A stretch of DNA of 64,000 nt from UBA2040 sp002384725 (GTDB taxonomy: Bacteria > Bacteroidota > Bacteroidia > Flavobacteriales_D > Crocinitomicaceae): contig CAWUXE010000016.1 of the NCBI GenBank assembly GCA_963926475.1, forward strand, positions 130,288 through 194,287, read 5' to 3'. Shown in pieces: positions 18,726 through 26,690 of the stretch (its first letter is position 1; the number at the start of each line of letters is the position of its first letter). A program made the position numbers and the translations under genes. The notes below the pieces were generated by a model. It saw only the letters and a program-made list of their open reading frames with translations, was not told the DNA's origin and searched no databases.

Positions 18726-18733
18726 TACATTTG
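18726..18733 (+). promoter_or_regulatory. -7 box upstream of the 131-residue lipoprotein gene
   Basis: TACATTTG matches TAnnTTTG and lies 22 bases before the ATG at 18756. A -33 TTG at the right distance is not evident. Confidence 0.35.
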
Positions 18734-18755
18734 AGAACATTAATTACCGACTGTT

Positions 18756-19151
18756 ATGTATAGATTATTATTTGTTTTTGCCTTTTTTTTATTCAGCACT
18801 TTCTTGATTTCTTCATGTAAAAAAGTAGAAGGTGAAGGTGGTTCATCGTCCATTTCTGGAAAAATAATTGCGAATAAAAAGAATAGCGCAGGAGTTACAA
18901 TTGCCACTTATCCAGCAACAGATCATGATGTATTTATTATATATGGTGCTGGTGCAGTCCACGATGACAAAACGGAGACAAGCTATGACGGCAGCTTTAC
19001 TTTTCGTTATTTAGAAAAAGGCGATTATACGATTTACACCTATGAAGATTGCAATACGTGCGCTTCTGGTGATAATGTAAAAATCATTGCAACTTCTATT
19101 TCAAAAGCGAAAGAGGAAGTAAATATTGGTACAATCGAAGTGAACGACTAA
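18756..19151 (+). CDS. Small lipoprotein with a carboxypeptidase-regulatory-like fold
   Basis: A 131-residue protein with a lipoprotein signal ending ISSC (Cys 21). The rest resembles a short beta-sandwich of the carboxypeptidase-regulatory type: SISGKIIANKK, then a variable part, YDGSFTFRYLEKGDYTIYTY and a C-terminal strand. A CNTC pair sits near residue 101. Such domains usually act as binding or spacer modules on the periplasmic face. Its last base overlaps the ATG of the DUF2490 gene (TAATG), so the two are co-translated. Function unknown. Confidence 0.75.
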   Translation: MYRLLFVFAFFLFSTFLISSCKKVEGEGGSSSISGKIIANKKNSAGVTIATYPATDHDVFIIYGAGAVHDDKTETSYDGSFTFRYLEKGDYTIYTYEDCNTCASGDNVKIIATSISKAKEEVNIGTIEVND

Positions 19152-19852
19152 TGATTAACTCCAAAATATTATTTGCTTGTTTGTGTTGCTTTTCATTTTT
19201 TGGAATGAGCCAAGTCGACCATGAAGCTTGGTTTTCTGGCGGAGCAAAATACAGTGTCAACAAAAAAATTGATTTATCTGGAGAGCTAAATTTAAGAATG
19301 GAGCCGATTGTCGTGAACACTTTTTTCACGGAATTGACGGCCAAGGGCGAAGTTAAGAAATGGTTCAAACCATCAGTTGATTATCGTTTTGTTTTGGATA
19401 GAAATAAGTTCGGGAATTATAAACTGTCGCACCGAGTAAATTTCAATGCGAACTTTGGTACGACCTGGGAACGATTTGATTTTGGTTTGAGAGCAAGGTA
19501 CCAAACGACTCTTTCCACAGTGCGGACACCAGAGTCTAGTTTCTCAGATTTGGCTCCTGGTTTCAGAATTAAGCCCTCTATACTTTACGATATTAATAAC
19601 AGTATTATTTCGCCTGAAATTTCAACGGAATTCTTTTTTGATCGTGATGCTGTTGACGGTGTATTTTTGAACAAGCTTCGTTTTTCAGCTGGAGCGGAAT
19701 TTGAAACACTCGGACCGTACAATGTTTCTTTGAAATACATGTATGGAATGGCGTTGTATTCTGAGAAATATGAACACTTGGTTTCCTTCTCCTTCACCCG
19801 GAAATACAAGAGCGCTAAAGCAAAAAAGAAGAAAAATAAAAAAAAGAATTAA
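19151..19852 (+). CDS. DUF2490 outer-membrane beta-barrel protein
   Basis: A 233-residue protein with a signal peptide (about 1-20, ending FFGMSQ) and then alternating strands with the DUF2490 pattern: HEAWFSGGAKYSVNKKIDLS, FKPSVDYRFVLDR, YKLSHRVNFNANF and FGLRARYQT. DUF2490 proteins are small outer-membrane barrels of unknown function common in Bacteroidota. Unusually, the protein ends in a Lys-rich tail after the last Phe-ending strand (KYKSAKAKKKKNKKKN). The upstream lipoprotein is translationally coupled. The stop is two bases from the convergent gldH stop. Confidence 0.85.
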   Translation: MINSKILFACLCCFSFFGMSQVDHEAWFSGGAKYSVNKKIDLSGELNLRMEPIVVNTFFTELTAKGEVKKWFKPSVDYRFVLDRNKFGNYKLSHRVNFNANFGTTWERFDFGLRARYQTTLSTVRTPESSFSDLAPGFRIKPSILYDINNSIISPEISTEFFFDRDAVDGVFLNKLRFSAGAEFETLGPYNVSLKYMYGMALYSEKYEHLVSFSFTRKYKSAKAKKKKNKKKN

Positions 19853-19854
19853 CC

Positions 19855-20313
19855 TTATTTACTTTCTGTAAGTCGTAACCCGATATCTAAAACTTCATCT
19901 ATAGTTTCTTCCGTAATGCCTTGTTCAACAGTAAAAGTAAATTTCCCTTTTTCAGGAAATTTTCGTGAGCGAAAAACCAATGGATTTTCAACTACAGTTC
20001 CTGATTTTGTGCCAAACCAACTCCCGTCTTCATTCGCAATTCGAATTTGAAAAGGTTCACGAGCGGTAAGGCCAGATGGCGTTTTAGAATTTAAAAATAC
20101 CCACAAATTATTGTAACCATAACTAGTAGTTGTCCTTAGGGTTAAAATAAAATCATACACTTTCGAAGTGTCTTTAATATCCACCGTAAAGGATGGCATG
20201 ACACGCTGGTTCCACTCTTTTTCTTCAAAAGAATAGGTCTTGTCATAATAAGGTGTATCTCCACATCCTAAAAGGGCAAACCCTAAGGCCAATATGAATA
20301 AAACCTTAGTCAT
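19855..20313 (-). CDS. gldH: Gliding motility lipoprotein GldH
   Basis: I use the ATG at 20313 (152 residues). An in-frame ATG at 20394 would add 27 basic residues that read through the end of ricT and hide the lipoprotein signal. From 20313 the protein starts MTKVLFILALGFALLGCGD with the lipidated Cys at 17. The mature part has YDKTYSFEEKEWNQ and RTTTSYGYNNLWVFL, as expected for GldH, a lipoprotein required for gliding and linked with type IX secretion in Flavobacterium. The start overlaps the 3' end of ricT by eight bases; a ricT-gldH order is common in flavobacteria, which supports the call. Confidence 0.88.
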   Translation of the reverse strand: MTKVLFILALGFALLGCGDTPYYDKTYSFEEKEWNQRVMPSFTVDIKDTSKVYDFILTLRTTTSYGYNNLWVFLNSKTPSGLTAREPFQIRIANEDGSWFGTKSGTVVENPLVFRSRKFPEKGKFTFTVEQGITEETIDEVLDIGLRLTESK

Positions 20314-21679
20314 CTTTTTTCTTTTCTTGCGGGTTTTTGTTTCGATTGTCTGGGCGTCTTGGTTTATTGCTTTTTGGTTTTGCTCCGCCTTCATTATTCT
20401 GATTTGGATTTACCTTGGTTTGGGGTGCATTATTATCACCTTCCTTATTCCCCTGCGGGCGATTTTGTTTTTTCGGACCTTGATTTTTATTGTTTTTGGA
20501 CGAAGCAGATTGCTCGCTATTTTCGGGCCTAGGACCTGTATTATTACCCGAAGGTTTTTTCTTTCGATGTTTCTTTTTCTTGTTCAGGTTGTCAAAACGG
20601 TTCAAATCATCTTGACCAACAACATTCGAATAATCAGGTTCTTTTTTCTCTACAACAACGGTCATGAATTCCTTCAAGTCTACCGGTTTTTTATCGGCAT
20701 TGTTCAGGGCAATAATTTCCCGAACACGATCCGGATGCAAAGCAACAAGGCCAGCTATATCAACGCTACGCTCGTAAGCAAACCACATTTGCTTTTTGAA
20801 TACGTCTGTTTTAATGTGATACGCCATGCCCTTGGAGGTGTACAATTTCGTATCCGCTTTTGGGTAAGATTTTACGGCTTCCACGTACATATCTAGCTCG
20901 TAGTTCAGGCAGCATTTCAACTTACCACATTGTCCGGCCAATTTCTGCGGATTCAATGATAGTTGCTGATAACGCGCTGCTGAAGTAGAGACTGAACGGA
21001 AATCCGTCAACCAAGTCGAACAGCATAATTCTCTTCCACAAGACCCAATCCCTCCCAAACGAGCGGCTTCCTGACGTGAGCCAATCTGGCGCATTTCAAT
21101 CCGAATCTTGAATTTGTCCGCCATGTCTTTGATCAGTTGACGAAAATCAACACGTCCTTCAGCGGTATAATAAAATGTTGCTTTTGATAAATCTCCTTGA
21201 TATTCAACATCAGAAATTTTCATTTCCAAGTTCAATTTCAAAGCAAGCGTTCTGGCCTGAAACATCACGTCCTTTTCAAGACCACGCGCGTCAACCCACT
21301 TGTCCATATCCTCCTGTGTCGCAATTCGATAGATTTTTTTAATTTCCATCGGTTTGAGATTCGGTGATTTTTTCGCTACTTGTATTCTGGCTAATTCGCC
21401 GAGTGCTGAAACAACGCCTATGTCGTGACCTGGACTTGCCTCCACTGCCACTACGTCGCCTGCACTTAGGCCTAAATTACTCGCATTTCTGTAGAACGTT
21501 TTTCGACTGTTTTTGAATCGAATTTCTACTATATCGTAAGGTGCTTGTCCAGCTGGCAAACTCATGTTTGCCAGCCAATCGTACACTTCTAATTTATTGC
21601 ATCCGCCAGAACTACAGGTACCGTTGTTTTTACATCCGCGGGGAGTTCCTCCACCGCTGCTACAACTAGCACAACCCAT
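20306..21679 (-). CDS. ricT: RicT (PSP1-domain, YaaT) protein with Cys-rich head and basic Asn-rich tail
   Basis: A 457-residue cytoplasmic protein. The PSP1 core (about residues 40-330) contains GGIGSCGRELCCSTWL and AGQCGKLKCCLNYE, Cys clusters that correspond to those involved in Fe-S binding in Bacillus YaaT. RicT forms part of a complex with RicA and RicF that affects RNA maturation by RNase Y and phosphorelay in Bacillus; its Bacteroidota role is not well defined. Extra features are an N-terminal Cys-rich head (Cys 3, 6, 16, 22 and 27) and a C-terminal tail from about residue 360 that is rich in Asn, Lys, Pro and Gly and looks disordered. Upstream of gldH in one transcript. Confidence 0.9.
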   Translation of the reverse strand: MGCASCSSGGGTPRGCKNNGTCSSGGCNKLEVYDWLANMSLPAGQAPYDIVEIRFKNSRKTFYRNASNLGLSAGDVVAVEASPGHDIGVVSALGELARIQVAKKSPNLKPMEIKKIYRIATQEDMDKWVDARGLEKDVMFQARTLALKLNLEMKISDVEYQGDLSKATFYYTAEGRVDFRQLIKDMADKFKIRIEMRQIGSRQEAARLGGIGSCGRELCCSTWLTDFRSVSTSAARYQQLSLNPQKLAGQCGKLKCCLNYELDMYVEAVKSYPKADTKLYTSKGMAYHIKTDVFKKQMWFAYERSVDIAGLVALHPDRVREIIALNNADKKPVDLKEFMTVVVEKKEPDYSNVVGQDDLNRFDNLNKKKKHRKKKPSGNNTGPRPENSEQSASSKNNKNQGPKKQNRPQGNKEGDNNAPQTKVNPNQNNEGGAKPKSNKPRRPDNRNKNPQEKKKDD

Positions 21680-21757
21680 ATTTCTGTTTTATTGAAAGGT
21701 AAAAATACGAATTAAAGATGAAAGAGGATTCACCAAAGGGGTGAATACTTATAGAGA

Positions 21758-22423
21758 TTATTTTGTTGAAAATTGTTGGGTTAAATAATCTATCAACTCT
21801 TCCTTTTGAGAGGTTTCTAGTATGTATTCAACAGAAATAGTGTGATCAAAAAGGAAGTGCGCCGTTACATTTCCCCAAGCGATAACTTTTGCTTTACCGG
21901 GAATTTTATTCTCAAGAAGATAGCTTTTTACATTACTCGGACTTGAAAAAATGTACCAATCACAGGCATCAATTTTTTTGGAAACAGAATTCGTTTCATA
22001 AATGGAAGCAACCGTTTTTTGATTTTCGGGAAGTTGATTGGCAACGGTGTGCAAAGTTTGGTTGCTTGTCGGGAAAAACACATTTTTTTCTCCCACAAAA
22101 GCTAAAAATTCTTTTCCAACTGATACTGGATCACCACTATTCTCACCAATAAAATCGGGAATTATTCCGTTTTTTTTCATGATTTTGGCTGTTTCCCTTC
22201 CTATGCATGCTGTTTGAATACCAGCAGGTAATTTACTTTCTTCTAGAAAATAGCGAACGCCGTTTTTTGAACTAAAGAAAATAACTTCAGCTTGTTTTGG
22301 GACTTTAAAATCAATTGCGGAAAATTCAATTAAGGATTCAGAAACCAAGGACCACTTTTTTTCTTTGCAAAAGGAATGCAGCCATTGACAATCATCATTC
22401 GCTTTGCTTATGAAAACCTTCAT
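21758..22423 (-). CDS. hemD: Uroporphyrinogen-III synthase
   Basis: A 221-residue two-lobed enzyme that closes hydroxymethylbilane with inversion of ring D to give uroporphyrinogen III, the branch point of haem and sirohaem synthesis. Sequence conservation in HemD is low, but the segments EVIFFSSKNGVRYFLEE, ACIGRETAKIMKKNG and WYIFSSPSNVKSYLLE follow the usual alternation of the two lobes. It is slightly shorter than the typical 240-260. It starts one base after hemC ends, as the last gene of hemA-hemC-hemD, and the position gives most of the confidence. Confidence 0.9.
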   Translation of the reverse strand: MKVFISKANDDCQWLHSFCKEKKWSLVSESLIEFSAIDFKVPKQAEVIFFSSKNGVRYFLEESKLPAGIQTACIGRETAKIMKKNGIIPDFIGENSGDPVSVGKEFLAFVGEKNVFFPTSNQTLHTVANQLPENQKTVASIYETNSVSKKIDACDWYIFSSPSNVKSYLLENKIPGKAKVIAWGNVTAHFLFDHTISVEYILETSQKEELIDYLTQQFSTK

Positions 22424-22424
22424 C

Positions 22425-23306
22425 TTATATATTTTTCAATTGCGCAACGATTTGCTCGGCGATATCGAAGGCAGTATTTTCAAATTCCAACACTTGTGCA
22501 GGATGCTCGGCTGATTTAGAATAAGAAACGAAGATGCCGTTGCTTTCATCGCAATATACGCCCAGAGGCAATTGACACCCACCTTCAAGAAGATTCAATA
22601 TTTTTCTTTCAATGCGAATTCTATTGAATACCTCTTTGTTGTGCATCGGCGCCATAATTCCCGCCATTCTTTCATCGTCTTCGCGAATTTGAAGACCAAG
22701 CACCCCTTGTGCTGGAGCGGGTACAAATTGACTTGTATCCATCACGTGAACCTCAAAAGCGGACAAGTCCAATTTCAATCTGTCAACGCCTGCTTTTGCC
22801 AAAATGATAGCATCGTACTGACCTTGGGCTAATTTATCAATTCGCGTTGGCACATTTCCCCTTAAATCCTTGATGTCACAATCTTTTCGAAACGCTTTAA
22901 CCAATGATTTTCTTCTAGCTGATGAGGTGCCAATCGTTCCATTTTCTTTTAAATTCCATAGCTCAGATGCATCGAAAGATTCTTTGCGAATAAGCAAAAT
23001 ATCTGCTGGATTTCCTCTTTCCGAAACAGCAGCAATTTTCAGTCCAGCAGGAGGATTCGTTTCTAAATCTTTGTGTGAATGAACGGCTAAATCGATCGTT
23101 CCAGCGAGCAATTCATTTTCAATTTCTTTGGTGAAAAATCCTTTTCCTTCCAACTTGTCGAAGCTCAAATCTTGGAGCGCATCACCTTGGGTAATGATGA
23201 CCTTTATTTCCACTTCATTTCCTAAATCTTCGAGTTGTTTTTTGACGTGATTTGCCTGCCAAAGTGCTAGGTCGCTGCCTCTAGATCCAATAATTACTTT
23301 CTGCAT
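22425..23306 (-). CDS. hemC: Hydroxymethylbilane synthase (porphobilinogen deaminase)
   Basis: A 293-residue enzyme that joins four porphobilinogen units into hydroxymethylbilane. The N-terminus IIGSRGSDLALWQANHV, the LAVHSHKDLET segment and GTSSARRKSLVKAFR with DLRGNVPTRIDKL are all conserved, and the dipyrromethane-cofactor Cys lies in LEGGCQLPLG near residue 240. Length is close to the usual 300-310. It lies two bases after hemA and one base before hemD in a tight operon. Confidence 0.97.
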   Translation of the reverse strand: MQKVIIGSRGSDLALWQANHVKKQLEDLGNEVEIKVIITQGDALQDLSFDKLEGKGFFTKEIENELLAGTIDLAVHSHKDLETNPPAGLKIAAVSERGNPADILLIRKESFDASELWNLKENGTIGTSSARRKSLVKAFRKDCDIKDLRGNVPTRIDKLAQGQYDAIILAKAGVDRLKLDLSAFEVHVMDTSQFVPAPAQGVLGLQIREDDERMAGIMAPMHNKEVFNRIRIERKILNLLEGGCQLPLGVYCDESNGIFVSYSKSAEHPAQVLEFENTAFDIAEQIVAQLKNI

Positions 23307-23308
23307 GT

Positions 23309-24538
23309 TTATTTTGATTTGAGTAGAATTTCCTTAGCCAATTTCATCGGAACACTCATGTATTTTTTCTCCATGTAGCCCAGAATTTTTTCGAGAACCT
23401 CTTTCGATTCTTTGTCTAAACTGTCAAGGTCGTTTTTGAACACTTCGTTCATCGCCATGGATTTAATTTCTTTTACTTTTTGTGGAACGCCGCGCATCGC
23501 CAACTCAACATTTCGCTCTTTTTGCAAGAGGTTGAACTTCGTCAATGACCAAGATATAATTTCTTCTACATGACTAATTCCTGCAGAGCGTTCTTTTAAA
23601 TTACTATCCGATATTTTCTGTAAAAGAGATACGGAAATATGGTGAAGATTGTGACAATCTAAAATGGCTGGATCCAAATCTTGCGGAATAGCGATATCGA
23701 TCACCACTTTTTTGTCTGTTTCTCCTTGGAGAATGTTTTTGTAAATTTCAGGGGTAACCAAATGCGTATCTGTTCCTGTGCATGAAATTAGCACATCGAA
23801 CCCGTTTTTATAATCATTCAATTCGGTCAATGGTAAAGCTGCACCATTTAAATCATTTGCAAGTGTTTCGCCTTTGCTGAGTGTTCGGTTGAAAACAACA
23901 AAATTGGTATATCCGTGTTTTCTTAGAAATCGGCTCAAAGTTGTATTTGTGACCCCAGCACCAAGGATCAGAATTCTTGCATCAAGCGGAATATTCAGCT
24001 CTCGCATACGATGATATGCAAGTGAAACCACTGAAACAGGTTTTTTCGAAATAGACGTTTCCGTATATACTTTTTTCGCTGTTTCGATTGTTTGTTTGAC
24101 CGCTAAGCGGATAAAGTCGCCTGCTAAACCAAGTTTGTGACTTTGCTCATACGCCTTTCTCACTTGGGTGATGATCTCTCTTTCACCGACAACCATTGAA
24201 TCAATCGAAGAAGCAACGCGAAGTAAATGTTCCATAGAGCGTTCCCCTTGAATGTGAAGTGCGTTAGAAACAAATAAATCGATTTTTTCTTGAGGTAATT
24301 TCGAGTAAAGCGTTCGAAAAAAGTGAAATAATTTCTCTTCCGTTCCGGATGATTCACCGCAAAAAAAGAATTCAACTCGGTTGCAAGTAGAGAGAAAAAG
24401 GAGTTCCGACCAATTCATTTCAGCTTTAACAGCTGCCAAACGCACTTTCCTTTCGCCTTCTTCAATGTGAAGCAAGCCAATTTCAGAAACATCTAAATTG
24501 CTGTGCGTGAAGGCGATAACTTGAAACTGTGAGTACAT
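23309..24538 (-). CDS. hemA: Glutamyl-tRNA reductase
   Basis: I place the start at the ATG at 24538 (409 residues). A longer frame from 24577 would begin upstream of the promoter -7 box at 24555-24562 and adds 13 residues not seen in the family. The enzyme reduces glutamyl-tRNA to glutamate-1-semialdehyde, the entry to tetrapyrrole synthesis by the C5 route. The catalytic Cys is in LSTCNRVEFF, the NADPH-binding loop is ILGAGVTNTTLSRFL, and SIDSMVVGEREIITQVRKAY is conserved. The C-terminal dimerisation helices are complete. First gene of hemA-hemC-hemD. Confidence 0.96.
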   Translation of the reverse strand: MYSQFQVIAFTHSNLDVSEIGLLHIEEGERKVRLAAVKAEMNWSELLFLSTCNRVEFFFCGESSGTEEKLFHFFRTLYSKLPQEKIDLFVSNALHIQGERSMEHLLRVASSIDSMVVGEREIITQVRKAYEQSHKLGLAGDFIRLAVKQTIETAKKVYTETSISKKPVSVVSLAYHRMRELNIPLDARILILGAGVTNTTLSRFLRKHGYTNFVVFNRTLSKGETLANDLNGAALPLTELNDYKNGFDVLISCTGTDTHLVTPEIYKNILQGETDKKVVIDIAIPQDLDPAILDCHNLHHISVSLLQKISDSNLKERSAGISHVEEIISWSLTKFNLLQKERNVELAMRGVPQKVKEIKSMAMNEVFKNDLDSLDKESKEVLEKILGYMEKKYMSVPMKLAKEILLKSK

Positions 24539-24554
24539 GTTTTTTCGAGTGATG

Positions 24555-24562
24555 CAAAGATA
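24555..24562 (-). promoter_or_regulatory. -7 box of the hemACD operon
   Basis: On the minus strand TATCTTTG matches TAnnTTTG exactly and ends 16 bases before the ATG at 24538. This supports the shorter start of hemA. No strong -33 TTG seen. Confidence 0.45.
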
Positions 24563-24690
24563 ACCTCGCTTTGTCATAGAATTGTCACAGCTCGGTCATT
24601 TCAAGGGGAGGGGACTAATTTGGAATCATTCTACATAAAGGGATTAAATTCGAAGCCTGTTGTATTTGGTCAACTTTGCTTCGCTCCTTG

Positions 24691-24762
24691 AATTCGAAGC
24701 TTTTCGGCATTTTATAATGTGCGAACGCACTTTGAATAAAAGAATGCCGAAGGCTTCGAGTT
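24691..24762. repeat. Imperfect inverted repeat with inner hairpin, between hemA and rsmI
   Basis: AATTCGAAGCTTTTCGGCAT (24691-24710) pairs with the complement of a matching block at about 24741-24762 (ATGCCGAAGGCTTCGAGTT). The loop holds a second hairpin GTGCG-AA-CGCAC (24719-24730). A further copy of TTCGAAGC lies near 24650. It is probably a small dispersed repeat or structured RNA element, but its function is unknown. Confidence 0.6.
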
Positions 24763-24777
24763 AAACCTCTAAGTGCT

Positions 24778-24785
24778 TATATTTG
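24778..24785 (+). promoter_or_regulatory. -7 box four bases before the rsmI start
   Basis: TATATTTG matches the -7 consensus and is followed by CCCC and the ATG at 24790, so the message would start at or next to the start codon. No clear -33 element. Confidence 0.4.
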
Positions 24786-24789
24786 CCCC

Positions 24790-25500
24790 ATGGCACATCT
24801 CGTTTTAGTACCAACCCCCATAGGGAATTTAGAGGACATCACCCTTCGTGCAATTCGTATTTTGAAAGAATCGGATTACATTTTGGCCGAGGATACGCGA
24901 ACAAGCGGCAAATTAATGAAGCACCTCGAAATCTCGAAACCCCTCATTGCTTTTCATGCGCACAACGAACACAAGGCCTTGGAAAACACCGTTCAGAAAA
25001 TTCAGGCGAGTAAAATGGTTTCTCTAATTTCAGATGCCGGGACTCCAGGAATATCTGACCCTGGATTTCTTCTTGTGCGCGCCTGTATAGGCGCCGGGAT
25101 CAAAGTAGAATGCTTACCTGGACCTACGGCAATTATTCCAGCATTGGTAGGAAGCGGAATGTCTTGCGATCGATTTATTTTCGAAGGGTTTTTGCCACAT
25201 AAAAAAGGTCGACAAACCAAGTTTATGGAATTGGCCGAAGAAGAAAGAACCGTTGTACTTTTTGAATCTCCACATCGTCTGGCAAAATGCATGGCGCAGA
25301 TTGAAGAATTCATGGGTGCCGATCGAAACGTTTGTGTAGTGCGTGAGATTTCAAAAATGTTTGAGACTTTTCACCGAGGAACAGCCGCTGAATTGAAAGT
25401 TTATTTTGACCAAAATCCACCTCGTGGAGAAATAGTTGTCGTTATCGAAGGAATTTCGAAAGAGGAAGCGAAACAGAAGAAATTAGAGAAAAAACGGTGA
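24790..25500 (+). CDS. rsmI: 16S rRNA (cytidine1402-2'-O)-methyltransferase
   Basis: A 236-residue SAM-dependent enzyme that 2'-O-methylates C1402 in the decoding centre of 16S rRNA. The start LVLVPTPIGNLEDITLRAI, then ILAEDTRTSGKLMKHL, SLISDAGTPGISDPGFLLVRA and CLPGPTAIIPALVGSG are characteristic tetrapyrrole-methylase-fold motifs of RsmI. It lacks the C-terminal extension found in E. coli RsmI and ends in a Lys-rich tail (KEEAKQKKLEKKR). It may be translated from a leaderless message. Confidence 0.96.
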   Translation: MAHLVLVPTPIGNLEDITLRAIRILKESDYILAEDTRTSGKLMKHLEISKPLIAFHAHNEHKALENTVQKIQASKMVSLISDAGTPGISDPGFLLVRACIGAGIKVECLPGPTAIIPALVGSGMSCDRFIFEGFLPHKKGRQTKFMELAEEERTVVLFESPHRLAKCMAQIEEFMGADRNVCVVREISKMFETFHRGTAAELKVYFDQNPPRGEIVVVIEGISKEEAKQKKLEKKR

Positions 25501-25504
25501 TGCT

Positions 25505-25572
25505 TGACTCTGACCATTGACAATCCTGCTCATCGGTCAACAGTTTAAGTCAACAGTCAAAAGTCCAAAAGT
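25505..25572. repeat. Short tandem-like GTCAACAG / TGACTCTGACC repeats
   Basis: The spacer between rsmI and the next gene has near-copies of GTCAACAG and GTCAAAAGTCC a few bases apart. Similar short repeats occur in spacers of many Bacteroidota; no function is known. Confidence 0.35.
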
Positions 25573-25574
25573 AA

Positions 25575-26606
25575 ATGAAAACCGAAGCAATAATTTTAAC
25601 GAAAAAAGGAAAATCATCTGGCACATTTGAAAGAAAAGAATGGGAGATTCCATCAATAAATTCGAAACAAGTATTAGTGGAGAGCGAAGCTTTTGGGTTG
25701 AACTATGCCGATGTTATGGCTAGTCAAGGTTTGTATCGCGAAGCCCCACCAATGCCATGTGTCGTGGGTTACGAAGTAGTTGGAAAAGTGGTGAAAGTGG
25801 GAGCGGAAGTAGACGTTTCTTTACTTGGTAAACGGGTGCTTTCTTTTTGCCGATTTGGCGGATATGCGAAACACGTTGTTTCTGAAGAATTTGCAATTGT
25901 CATTATCGACGATATTCCGGCAATCGATGCTTTGTCTTTGTGCACGCAAGGAGTTACGGCGTATTATATGGCGCATTATTTATCGCCTGTTCGCAAAGGA
26001 GAACGAGTATTAGTTCACGCAGCAGCTGGTGGCGTCGGCACTTTGTTGATTCAAATGTGTAAGAATAAAGGCGCTGAAGTTTTTGCTAAAATAGGTTCAG
26101 CTAAGAAGGAAGATATAGTGAAAAGCCTTGGAGCAGATTATGTAATTGACTACAATAAAAGTGATTATGAACAGCAGATCGCAGGCATTCTTGGTCAAAA
26201 TCGATTGGATGTTTCTTTCAATCCAATTGCTGGTGACACCTTCAAAAAAGACTTCAATTTATTGGGCTCGGCGGGCAGGTTATTTCTTTTTGGCGGGGCA
26301 CAAATGAGCAGTGGGAAATGGGGTGTTTTCTCCATGCTGAATTTCATTCTAAAAATGGGTCGCCCCTTGCCAATTGGCTACATGATGCGATCAAAAAGTG
26401 TTTTAGGCGTTAATATGTTGAAGATAGCGGACAACAAGCCTCAAGTTTTGGCCAATTGTTTAAAGGAAGTTTTTGATTTATACAGAGCTGGAAAGATTAA
26501 ACCGCAATCAGGAGGCGTTTATTCTGTTGCTAAATTTGACGACGCATTTTCGACCTTGGCTTCCGGAAAGAGTACGGGTAAAATTGGCGTGAAATGGGAA
26601 GACTAG
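25575..26606 (+). CDS. Medium-chain dehydrogenase/reductase, quinone-oxidoreductase (VAT-1-like) type
   Basis: A 343-residue zinc-independent MDR-family oxidoreductase. The N-terminal catalytic domain has GLNYADVMASQGLY and PCVVGYEVVGKVVKVG, and the Rossmann domain has VLVHAAAGGVGTLLIQMCKN (NADPH-binding AAGGVG) at about residues 150-165, followed by GADYVIDYNKSDYE. It lacks the Cys/His zinc ligands of alcohol dehydrogenases, which fits NADPH-dependent quinone or enone reductases. The substrate cannot be predicted. It follows rsmI after 74 bases and a repeat. Confidence 0.9.
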   Translation: MKTEAIILTKKGKSSGTFERKEWEIPSINSKQVLVESEAFGLNYADVMASQGLYREAPPMPCVVGYEVVGKVVKVGAEVDVSLLGKRVLSFCRFGGYAKHVVSEEFAIVIIDDIPAIDALSLCTQGVTAYYMAHYLSPVRKGERVLVHAAAGGVGTLLIQMCKNKGAEVFAKIGSAKKEDIVKSLGADYVIDYNKSDYEQQIAGILGQNRLDVSFNPIAGDTFKKDFNLLGSAGRLFLFGGAQMSSGKWGVFSMLNFILKMGRPLPIGYMMRSKSVLGVNMLKIADNKPQVLANCLKEVFDLYRAGKIKPQSGGVYSVAKFDDAFSTLASGKSTGKIGVKWED

Positions 26607-26690
26607 CTCTGTAACAGAATTACTTTCATTGAGTTATTCTTTTGAGAAGCCCCATTTATTCTCTATTCTTACTAATCTAAAACACACATC

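Noticed and set aside
20294..20896. Plus-strand frame of 200 codons, highly hydrophobic
   Set aside because: It is the antisense of the Lys/Asn/Pro-rich tail of ricT and the start of gldH; long Phe/Ile/Leu runs arise from the complementary codons. Both minus-strand genes are well supported.
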